64,000 bases of DNA from Citricoccus alkalitolerans (GTDB lineage: Bacteria; Actinomycetota; Actinomycetes; Actinomycetales; Micrococcaceae), in the NCBI RefSeq assembly GCF_039528175.1, contig NZ_BAAALH010000002.1, forward strand, positions 1,302,001 to 1,366,000, read 5' to 3'. Of this stretch, positions 57,329-64,000 are shown piece after piece. Position numbers and translations under genes: made by a program. Numbering within the stretch: position 1 is the stretch's first letter; the number at the start of each line of letters is the position of its first letter. The notes below the pieces were generated by a model, which saw only the letters and a list, made by a program, of their open reading frames with translations, made no database searches and was not told the origin of the DNA.

Positions 57329-57831
57329 TCGTTCTCGGGGTCCTCGGGGTCCTCGAAGGTCCACTGCAGCAGGTCCATCGCGAACTCGCTGAACGTCCCG
57401 CCCTCACACGTCCACACGCCGTGTTCGGCGTCCGCGCCGGTGGAACGACGCCAGACCAGAGGGTCCGGAAGTTCGGCGTCCGCCACGGGCAGGCCCCAGA
57501 CGGTGCTCTCCCCGGCGTCCTCGAGGAACATCAGGAAGCCGTCCCGGATCTCCAGCTCATCGGCGTCGAAGAAGAAGTGATCGGTCTCCAGCAGGTCCGG
57601 GCAGTTGCCCAGGGCACGGTGGAACTCGTAGAGGGAGAGGGGGATCGGCACGCCGTCGGATTCGCCGTTGGCCTCCCGCGTGGCCTCGGCAGCGGGCGAG
57701 GCAGCCAGCAGCGCCTCCAGTTCCCCGGCGCCGAGGCCGTCCTCCTCCGCCCAGGGCGTTTCCAGGTGGGTGGGGACGAGCTTCTGGAAGGTCGAGAGGA
57801 AGACGGCGGGAGCGGAGGAGTCTGCGGGCAT
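57325..57831 (-). CDS. SMI1/KNR4 (SUKH)-like protein
   Basis: A 168-residue acidic protein. The segment IPLSLYEFHRALGNCPDLLETDHFFFDADELEIRDGFLMFLEDAGESTVWGLPVADAELPDPLVWR has the SUKH layout: helix, Tyr/Gly turn, then strands with DGFLMFLEDAG and WGL. Such domains occur in toxin-immunity sets and in house-keeping proteins. It is transcribed with the HIT gene (ATGA overlap). The ATG follows TAGACT by 6 bases. A second SUKH-like gene lies at 46745, but the two proteins share little obvious identity. Toxin context is absent. Confidence 0.72.
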   Translation of the reverse strand: MPADSSAPAVFLSTFQKLVPTHLETPWAEEDGLGAGELEALLAASPAAEATREANGESDGVPIPLSLYEFHRALGNCPDLLETDHFFFDADELEIRDGFLMFLEDAGESTVWGLPVADAELPDPLVWRRSTGADAEHGVWTCEGGTFSEFAMDLLQWTFEDPEDPENE

Positions 57832-57837
57832 GCACCC

Positions 57838-57843
57838 AGTCTA
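57838..57843 (-). promoter_or_regulatory. -10 box (TAGACT), leaderless start of SUKH-like/HIT operon
   Basis: TAGACT on the minus strand ends 6 bases before the ATG at 57831. Confidence 0.6.
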
Positions 57844-57853
57844 GGGTCCCGCC

Positions 57854-58795
57854 CTACGGGCCGTGGCGCAGCCGGGGATTCCGCCGGGCCGTCCACAGCG
57901 AGTCCACCATGAGCACCACCAGGGCACACCAGATGAGGATGAAGCCGACCCACCGGCCGGTGCTCATGGCTTCCTGGAACAGTAGTAGGCCGATGAGGAA
58001 CTGGATCAGCGGGTTGATGTACTGCAGCAGCCCGAGCAGGGTCAGCGGCAATCGGCTGGCGCCGGCCCCGAAGAGGATCAGCGGGATGGCCGTCACCACC
58101 CCGGACAGGGCCAGGATCCAGAAGTGACCGGCCCCATGGGAGAACAGGGTCATCTGGTCCGAGGCCACCAACCACCACATCCCGGCCAGACTCACCGGCA
58201 CCAGCAGGATCGTCTCGGCCCCCAGGGAGGCGACCGGACTGACTGCGGTGGACAGCCGGCTTTTGACCACGCCGTAGCCCCCGAAGGTCAGGGCCAGCAG
58301 GATCGCGAGCCACGGGAACGCCCCGTGCCCGATCACCATGACCAGCACGGCCGTGACGGACAGGCCGACGGCCACCCACTGGGCCCGCCGGAGGCGCTCC
58401 CCGAACAGGACCACCCCGGCCAGCACGGAGACCAGTGGGTTGATGAAGTATCCCAGGGCGGCCTCGAGCGTCTGGCCGGAGAGCACGGCGTAGGTGTAGA
58501 TCGCCCAGTTGCCGCTGATGAGCAGGGAGGCCAGGGCGGTGCCGCCCAGGTGCCGTCGGCTGCCCAGCTGCCGGCCGACGTCGTGCCATCGCCGCAAGGC
58601 GAAAAGCAGCACGGCGCAGGTGATGAGCGTGAAGGCGATCCGGGCGAAGACCACCTCGAGGGCGGAGGCGGGGGCCGTGGCCGCCATGTACAGCGGCAGC
58701 CCGCCCCAGAACGTGTACGCACCGGCACCGTAGGCGAGCCCGGCCGGGGTGACCGGGCGCGGGGCGCGGCCGGCGCTGGGAGCGGAGGCGGTCAC
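57854..58795 (-). CDS. rarD: EamA-family transporter RarD
   Basis: A 313-residue, ten-helix drug/metabolite transporter. Seen: the RarD-type start AYGAGAYTFWGGLPLYMAATAPASALEVVFARIAFTL and VSVLAGVVLFGERLRRAQWVAVGLSVTAVLVM in the first EamA repeat, then YINPLIQFLIGLLLFQEAMSTGRWVGFILIWCALVVLMVDSL in the second. The GTG start overlaps the eccC stop (GTGA), so it is co-transcribed with the type VII genes, which is unusual. Its substrate is unknown; no direct tie to secretion is known. Confidence 0.9.
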   Translation of the reverse strand: MTASAPSAGRAPRPVTPAGLAYGAGAYTFWGGLPLYMAATAPASALEVVFARIAFTLITCAVLLFALRRWHDVGRQLGSRRHLGGTALASLLISGNWAIYTYAVLSGQTLEAALGYFINPLVSVLAGVVLFGERLRRAQWVAVGLSVTAVLVMVIGHGAFPWLAILLALTFGGYGVVKSRLSTAVSPVASLGAETILLVPVSLAGMWWLVASDQMTLFSHGAGHFWILALSGVVTAIPLILFGAGASRLPLTLLGLLQYINPLIQFLIGLLLFQEAMSTGRWVGFILIWCALVVLMVDSLWTARRNPRLRHGP

Positions 58796-61700
58796 TCCGG
58801 CAGGTCGCCGAGCTCGCCGAAGAACGTCTGCACCGTCATCACCGGCTTGCCCGTCATCAGCAGCTGGCCGCGGCCAGGGGGCATCTTGCGGGCCTTGAGT
58901 CCGTTGATGAGATTGCCCTCGCGGCGGTCACCGGACATGATCAGCGCCGAGGTCCCGTTGTCCCGCAGGGTCGAGAAGAACGTCTCATACATGCCGCGGG
59001 AGGCGCCCCGCACGCGGCGGGTCAGGACGAAGTTCAACCGCAGCTCGGCGGCCATGGGGATGAACGGGACGAATCCGCCGAGGGGTGACTGGCCCCCGCC
59101 CACCGTCAGGATGTCGTAGTCGTCGATCAGGGCCACGATGCGCGTCTGGCGCTGCACCGTCCTCTGGTCCTCCTGGGGGTCCTGCCGCTTGCGGAGTTCG
59201 TTGACCACGGCGCCCACCAGGTTCTTGGCCACCTCGGCGTTGGTGGCGTAGCCGCCCAGGTAGTCGTCCGGGACGACGTCTCCCAGCCCGCGGCGCGGGT
59301 CGAACACCACGAACATCAGCTGGTCGTCCCGGTGGTTCGCGGTGAAGCGCTGGACCACCTGGCGCAGGATGTTGGTCTTGCCGGCCTCCTCGTCGCCCAT
59401 GACGATCAGGTTCCGGTCCGCGCGCTCCAGGTCCAGTTGCTGGACACCCAGGTCCAGCTCGCGCAGCCCCAGCGGGAACAGGCCCTTCTGCTCGGGAGTG
59501 GGTACGGAGGAGGCCTCCACCACGGGCGGCAGGACACGGACCTTCATGGCGGCACCGGTGGAGAACCGGCCCACCTGCTCCACGAGGTCCTTCAAGCCGT
59601 CCGTCGCCGACTCCTTCTCGGCCTGGCCGTCGATCCGCGGCAGGGCCAGATGGCCCTGGAGCTTCAGGGGGGTCAGGCCGCGGCCGGGGGCCTCGGGGTG
59701 GACGTTGGCGGCCAGCTTGCGGTCGACCTGCGAGTCGCCCGGCTCCGCCAGGGCCAGCTCGATGCGGTGCGTGAAGTAGGTCTGGTGCGTGGCCCGAATC
59801 TCATTGTTCCGGTTCACGGAGGAGATGATGTGGATGCCGTAGCCGGCGCCACGAGTCATGATCGAGACGATCTTGGGCAGCAGGTCGTCGAATTCCTCCT
59901 GGAACTGGCCGTGGCCGTCCACCACCAGGAAGATGTCCGCACTGGGCAGCTCGGGTAGCCGCCCCTCTGCGTGCAACCGGCGCATGGTCTGCAGCGAGTC
60001 GATGGCGTGCTTCTCGAAGACGCGCTCGCGGTGAGAGAGCATCCCCAGGATCTCGTCCACGGTGCGGGATATGACCTCCGTGTTCGTCCGGATGGCCACG
60101 CCGCCCACGTGGGGCAGAGCCTGTAGAGGGAGCAGGCCGGATCCCAGCAGGTCGATGCAGTAGATGCCGACCTGCTGGGGCGAGTGGGTCAGGGCCAGGG
60201 AGGACACGATGGTCCGCAGGGCGGTCGACTTGCCGGACTGGGGGCCACCGTGGACGATCATGTTGCCCGAACCGGAGGTGAAGTCGATCTCCCACAGCCC
60301 CTGCCACTGCCGCGCCGGGTCATCCAGCAGTCCGACCGGCACGGTGAGGTTCCCGCCGGCGGGAAGACGCAACCCGCTCTCCGTGTTCTTCGGCTCGCCG
60401 ACGACCCGGTCCAGAGTGGTCTCCAACGGCAACGGGGGCAGCCAGATGGGCTTCACGGACGGCGGGTAGGTCCGCAGGGTGTCCATCATGGTGGACATCA
60501 CCGTGGGACCGGTGGTGCGGCGGGCCGGGCCGTCCTTCTTCGAGGCCGGAGCCTCATCCTGCCCGGGCACCGGCGACTGCTCCTCCAGAAGGAGGGAGTA
60601 CTCGGGTGCGGTGAGCACCTCCGGGATCTCGTCCAACGGCGTCACGTCGTGCTCCTCGACCACCTCGTCCTCCAGCGGGCCGGAGACGTAGCCGGATTTG
60701 AAACGGGAGTAGACGGTGGTGTCAACCTTGAGATACCCGTAACCGGGCAGTGGCGGCAGGTGGAAGGCATCCGGGGTGTCCAGCACGGTGCGGGACTCGG
60801 ACTCGGAGAGGGTGCGCAGGCCGATCCGGTAGGACAGGTAGGTCTCCAGGCCGCGAAGCTTGCCGGATTCCACCCGCTGTGAGCTCAGCAGCAGATGCAC
60901 GCCGATGGAGCGGCCGATGCGCCCGATCGAGAGGAACAGGTCGATGAAGTCCGGGCGGGCGGTGAGCAGCTCGCCGAACTCATCGATGATGACGACCAGA
61001 TGCGGCAGGGGCTCGATGTCCCGGCCCTTGGACCGCTCCTCGTCACGGTGGATCTGGTAGTCGGTGATGTTGGCGATGTTGCCGGCGGCCTTGAGCACCT
61101 CCTGCCGGCGCAGGATCTCGCCGTTCAGAGACGCGTAGACACGCTCGATCAGGGTCAGGTCGTCGGAGAGGTTCGTGATGATGCCGGTGACATGCGGAGC
61201 GCCCTCGAACGGGGCGAACGTCGCACCGCCCTTGAAGTCCACCAGCACCATGGCCAGGCTGTCCGGTGAGTGGGTGGTCAGCAGGCCGAACACCAGCGAG
61301 CGCAGCATCTCGGACTTGCCGGAGCCGGTGGCGCCCACGCAGAGCCCGTGCGGGCCCATCCCGAGCTGGGCGGCCTCCTTGAGGTCCAGCAGCACCGGTT
61401 TTCCCTTGTCATCCGGACCTAGCGGGACCCGGAGGAAGTCGGCCTGGGACCGCGGCCGCCAATTGCGCTCGACGTCGGCCCGGTCCAGTGCCGGGGAGAG
61501 GTGCAGCATCTGCAGGAATGAGGAGGAGGACGCCGCCTCGGCACCGGTGTGCTCCAGGGATTCCAGGGCCAGGCGCAGCGGTGCCAGCTCGCGGACCAGC
61601 CCCGAGGCGGTGCTGGTGTCCAGCGGGTCCAGGATCCCTTCGGTGCGCACCGGGTTGCCCTGGTCCCGGGTGCGGTCCTCCAGCAGGAAGCCGGGGCGCC

Positions 61701-62856
61701 CGTCGTTCCGCCGGCCGTCCAGACCATCGTGCAGTGTGACCCGGTAGGAGACCTCGGAGGGCTCGTGCAGCCGGTTCTCACACAGGTGGACGGCGGTGAT
61801 CCCGCGGGACTGCAGGCTGAAGTGCGAGTCGCCGAAGGTCAGGTCCTGGGACGTGTGGCCGTAACGGTCCACGATCACGATGAGCCGTGAGAGCAGGGCG
61901 GGGCCCTTGAGCGTCTCCTCGCCGAACTTGGTGTGCTCGCCGGCCACCTTGGACCGGTACTGCAGGTCCTCGTCCAGCAGGTCCACCAGGGTCTCGGGGT
62001 CCGGGGCGATGAGTTTGACCGGGCCGGTGAAGTGCTTGGCCGTATTGTCGTCCAGGTGGGGGAGCAACTCGAGCCAGTCCCAGTCCGCGCGGGTGGCCCG
62101 TGGCGTGATGAGGGCGATCCGCACATCCTCCGGTGACTGCAGGGCGGCCGCACCGGCCACCAGTGAGCGCACCACCTGGAGGGTCAGGTCCCGCGGGCCC
62201 ACCAGGGAGATGTTGCCCGCCGAGTCGAGGGGAACAGTCACCGGCATGTCCGGAGCGACCTCGAACCTGCTCTTGAGGGCCTCGGCCTCACGCAGCATGA
62301 ACTCGTCCTGCAGGGCGGTGGAGGTCTCCGTCACGGAGATGGCGATCTCCCGGGTGGGGCGGCGTCCCGAGCCGAGGCGCATCCGCAGGAAATCCTCGTG
62401 GTAGCGCCGCCGCTCCCACACCCGGGCCGGGTCACGGACGATGTCGAACAGGGCCGCCGGGGGCGGGGAGGACGCCCGGGCCGCCAGCTGTGCCCGCTGC
62501 TCGTCGTCCCGCAGTCTGACCCGCGTCCGCTCCAGGTACCGGGCATAGGTGTCCCGCACCGTCTTCCGGAGTCTGCCGGCCTTGCCGCGCTGCGAGAACA
62601 TCATGACCACGGCCACGATGAGGGAGAGCATCATGGCGATGGCCCCCACAGCCGCGAACGGGCTCTGACGGAAGGTCATCATCACCATCATGGACGCGCC
62701 TGCCGCGAACATCGGCATGATGCGCAGGAAGCCCGCGTTGTTCTCGCCTTCGGCCGCCGCCGGGTCCAGCGGCTGGGGGCCCTCGATCCGGAAGGGCCGG
62801 TACAGGCGCGCCGGTGCCGAGGTGCGGGCGGGGCGGTGAATGATCCTCTGCGTCAC
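58792..62856 (-). CDS. eccC: type VII secretion system ATPase EccC
   Basis: The FtsK/SpoIIIE-type motor of the type VII (ESX) system, a single chain of 1354 residues. Seen: two N-terminal membrane helices between residues 43 and 92, then the DUF domain with LPHLDDNTAKHF, and three ATPase domains with Walker A sites GATGSGKSEML near residue 507, GGPQSGKSTAL near 870 and GDEEAGKTNIL near 1152. The first domain has Walker B VVIIDEFGELL; the second has FLVVDGHGQF, where the usual Glu is Gly. It overlaps the MinD-like gene (GTGA) and rarD (GTGA). EccB, EccD, EccE, mycosin and Esx genes are not in the window. Confidence 0.95.
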   Translation of the reverse strand: MTQRIIHRPARTSAPARLYRPFRIEGPQPLDPAAAEGENNAGFLRIMPMFAAGASMMVMMTFRQSPFAAVGAIAMMLSLIVAVVMMFSQRGKAGRLRKTVRDTYARYLERTRVRLRDDEQRAQLAARASSPPPAALFDIVRDPARVWERRRYHEDFLRMRLGSGRRPTREIAISVTETSTALQDEFMLREAEALKSRFEVAPDMPVTVPLDSAGNISLVGPRDLTLQVVRSLVAGAAALQSPEDVRIALITPRATRADWDWLELLPHLDDNTAKHFTGPVKLIAPDPETLVDLLDEDLQYRSKVAGEHTKFGEETLKGPALLSRLIVIVDRYGHTSQDLTFGDSHFSLQSRGITAVHLCENRLHEPSEVSYRVTLHDGLDGRRNDGRPGFLLEDRTRDQGNPVRTEGILDPLDTSTASGLVRELAPLRLALESLEHTGAEAASSSSFLQMLHLSPALDRADVERNWRPRSQADFLRVPLGPDDKGKPVLLDLKEAAQLGMGPHGLCVGATGSGKSEMLRSLVFGLLTTHSPDSLAMVLVDFKGGATFAPFEGAPHVTGIITNLSDDLTLIERVYASLNGEILRRQEVLKAAGNIANITDYQIHRDEERSKGRDIEPLPHLVVIIDEFGELLTARPDFIDLFLSIGRIGRSIGVHLLLSSQRVESGKLRGLETYLSYRIGLRTLSESESRTVLDTPDAFHLPPLPGYGYLKVDTTVYSRFKSGYVSGPLEDEVVEEHDVTPLDEIPEVLTAPEYSLLLEEQSPVPGQDEAPASKKDGPARRTTGPTVMSTMMDTLRTYPPSVKPIWLPPLPLETTLDRVVGEPKNTESGLRLPAGGNLTVPVGLLDDPARQWQGLWEIDFTSGSGNMIVHGGPQSGKSTALRTIVSSLALTHSPQQVGIYCIDLLGSGLLPLQALPHVGGVAIRTNTEVISRTVDEILGMLSHRERVFEKHAIDSLQTMRRLHAEGRLPELPSADIFLVVDGHGQFQEEFDDLLPKIVSIMTRGAGYGIHIISSVNRNNEIRATHQTYFTHRIELALAEPGDSQVDRKLAANVHPEAPGRGLTPLKLQGHLALPRIDGQAEKESATDGLKDLVEQVGRFSTGAAMKVRVLPPVVEASSVPTPEQKGLFPLGLRELDLGVQQLDLERADRNLIVMGDEEAGKTNILRQVVQRFTANHRDDQLMFVVFDPRRGLGDVVPDDYLGGYATNAEVAKNLVGAVVNELRKRQDPQEDQRTVQRQTRIVALIDDYDILTVGGGQSPLGGFVPFIPMAAELRLNFVLTRRVRGASRGMYETFFSTLRDNGTSALIMSGDRREGNLINGLKARKMPPGRGQLLMTGKPVMTVQTFFGELGDLPE

Positions 62857-63963
62857 CAGGCCAGTCCCCTCGCCGCCGGTGCCGGGGCGCCGGAGGAGTT
62901 GGCCGCCGCGAGAGCCTGGGCCGTCAGTTCGGCGGCGGCCAGTCGGTTCTCCGGCCGGATCAGCGGCAGGGAGATCCCCACCCCGCCGGCGATGTGCCGG
63001 TCGTGACGGAAGGCCACGGCACCCACACCGGTGCGCGTCAGGGCCGCGGCCTGCGCCAGGGGGTCCAGCACCGCGTCACGGTCGGTGCCCACGACGGCGG
63101 CCACCACGGGGATGGCGGAGAGGAACGGATCGGACTGCCAGTGGCGCAGATAGCCGGCGGCCTCGTCCACGGCGGNNNNNNNNNNNNNNNNNNNNGCCCG
63201 GCACCACGAAGACGGCGGCGTGCGCCCGGGTGAGGACGGCGGCCGTGTCCGGGTGCTCCGGCCCGGTGGGACAGTCGATCACGGTGACAGGGAAGTACCG
63301 GGACAATCCGGACAGCAGCGTGGTCGCGGCCGCCTCGCCCAGGGGCCGGCCGGCGACCCGGGGCCCGGTGTAGTACAGGTCATTCCGGCCCAAAGACATC
63401 CGGGAGGCCACGGCGTCGAAGGTGGTGGAGTCCAGCGCCGCCAGATCGGCGGCGAGCTGATCCGCTCCGCGGGCGAGACCGTTGCCGAGGCGCAACGCCA
63501 GTGATCCACAGGCGGGGTCCAGATCGAGGGCAGCCACGGGCTCAGGGCGCAGGGCGGCGAACGTCGAGGCCGTCAGCGCCGCCACCGTGGTCTTGCCCCC
63601 GCCGCCGCGCAGGGACACCACGGCCAGGCGGCGCCCCGTGGTCACCGGGGACTGGGCGATCTTCCCCGAGGCTGCCAGCCGCTCACCGCTGCGGTCGTGG
63701 CCCCACAGGCCGCCGAGCGCCCGCCAGCTGCGGGTCCACAGGGACAGGGCTGGGCGGCGCGAGTAATCACGCTGAACCCGGGAGGCCACGGATTCGAACC
63801 CGGTGGAGGGATCGTCCTGGGCTCGGTGGACGTCCCGTCGCAGGTCGGAACGGCTGGACCATTGCACCTCGCCGGCGTCCGTCCGGCCGGAGCCGGTACC
63901 GGGGCGCGGCCGGGAGGGGGCGGGGCCGGCGTCGTTCCAGGGGTCCAGGGGCGCAGAGGACAT
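62853..63963 (-). CDS. MinD/ParA-like ATPase of type VII secretion locus, interrupted by an assembly gap
   Basis: A P-loop ATPase of about 360-370 residues. Residues 1-105 are Pro/Arg/Ser-rich and disordered. The ATPase follows: LAVVSLRGGGGKTTVAALTASTFAALRPEPVAALDLDPACGSLALRLG, with switch VTVIDCPTGPEHPDTAAVLTRAHAAVFVVPG. The 20 N at 63176-63195 break the frame; the continuation is VDEAAGYLRHWQSDPFLSAIPVVAAVV and ends LAW* at 62853. The signature Lys that precedes GGxGKT in MinD proteins is Arg here. It is similar in layout to mycobacterial EspI and other T7SS-linked ParA proteins. The ATG overlaps the stop of the upstream gene (TGATG). Confidence 0.85.
63176..63195. other. assembly gap (20 N) inside MinD-like gene
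   Basis: Twenty unknown bases. The reading frames on the two sides differ, so the real gap length is not 20 modulo 3; the gene itself is likely intact. The flanks are GC-rich (CGGCGG on one side, GCCCGGCACC on the other). Confidence 0.98.
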
Positions 63964-64000
63964 CAGAAGGTCTCCAACAGGGTGGCGTAGATCCCGTAGT
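63963..64000 (-). CDS. C-terminal end of an upstream gene in the type VII locus
   Basis: Only the last 11 codons are visible: YGIYATLLETF followed by TGA. The stop overlaps the MinD-like ATG (TGATG), so it is the upstream gene of the same operon. In related loci this could be the membrane protein EccD, but eleven residues are not enough to say. Confidence 0.5.
   Translation of the reverse strand, partial: YGIYATLLETF

Noticed and set aside
53756..63195. Runs of N as possible biological repeats
   Set aside because: They are unresolved bases from assembly; nothing about their content can be known.
1..64000. tRNA, rRNA, CRISPR, insertion sequences, attachment sites, riboswitches
   Set aside because: No cloverleaf, spaced repeat array, transposase motif or recognised aptamer was found when reading both strands; a covariance-model search would be needed to exclude small RNAs.

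Overview
The window reads as chromosomal DNA from a high-GC actinobacterium. The pointers are very high G+C, many GTG/TTG starts, several genes with a TAnnnT -10 box only 6-8 bases before the start codon (leaderless pattern), an actinobacterial-type topoisomerase I with a lysine-rich tail, Rex, menaquinone as the quinone, type VII secretion genes, and the conserved proC / BldC-like HTH / bS22 neighbourhood known from mycobacteria. A Micrococcaceae-like organism (Micrococcus/Citricoccus/Arthrobacter group) is my inference; the genus cannot be fixed from the sequence alone. No tRNA, rRNA, CRISPR array, transposase, integrase or phage gene was seen. No stretch over 300 bases lacks a gene. Two runs of N (53756-53772 and 63176-63195) are assembly gaps, and the second breaks a reading frame.

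Layout. 1-6918: an MrfA/YprA-type helicase (cut by the left edge), a GNAT acetyltransferase, the tRNA hydroxylase TrhO, a lipoprotein, a large methyltransferase and an ArsR regulator. 7077-12653: topA, ppx, a TIM-barrel isomerase and proC. 12657-18103: a TrkA/TrkH potassium system, an acetoin-utilisation/HDAC-like deacetylase, a BldC-like HTH protein, the 32-residue ribosomal protein bS22, a glutaredoxin-like protein and the redox repressor Rex. 18151-24318: a Pro/Gln-rich membrane protein, a histidine phosphatase, and a System II cytochrome c maturation operon (TlpA/ResA-like thioredoxin, CcdA, ResB, CcsB). 24333-27318: a three-gene minus-strand operon coding for a small helical protein, a WXG-like/DUF1023 alpha/beta hydrolase and a lipoprotein. 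It resembles a type VII secreted lipase effector module with its partner and lipoprotein immunity factor.

27408-39125: small membrane proteins, menA, menE, menB, an MHS-family transporter, a CX5R phosphatase, a prolyl-oligopeptidase-family peptidase, an SDR and an AzgA-type purine permease. 39253-44152: a branched-chain amino acid/amide-type ABC importer operon (livG-livF-livH-livM-livK order) behind a 26-bp palindromic operator that overlaps its -35 box. 44275-50677: an MFS permease, a PAP2 phosphatase, a SUKH-like protein, menC, and a PhoX-type phosphatase behind a four-unit PHO box. 50843-56793: menD, menF (with an N gap), a geranylgeranyl-reductase-family enzyme (MenJ-like) and a polyprenyl diphosphate synthase. 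56840-58795: a HIT protein, a second SUKH-like protein and RarD. 58792-64000: a type VII secretion segment with EccC, a MinD/ParA-like ATPase and the last codons of another gene.

How it fits together. Respiration is the main theme. Menaquinone genes (menA, menB, menC, menD, menE, menF, a side-chain synthase and a side-chain reductase) are scattered over about 28 kb, and cytochrome c maturation genes and the NADH-sensing repressor Rex lie nearby. menG (methyltransferase) and menH were not found in the window. The type VII core genes at the right edge and the DUF1023 operon about 31 kb away suggest that this strain both builds the secretion machine and carries at least one candidate substrate.
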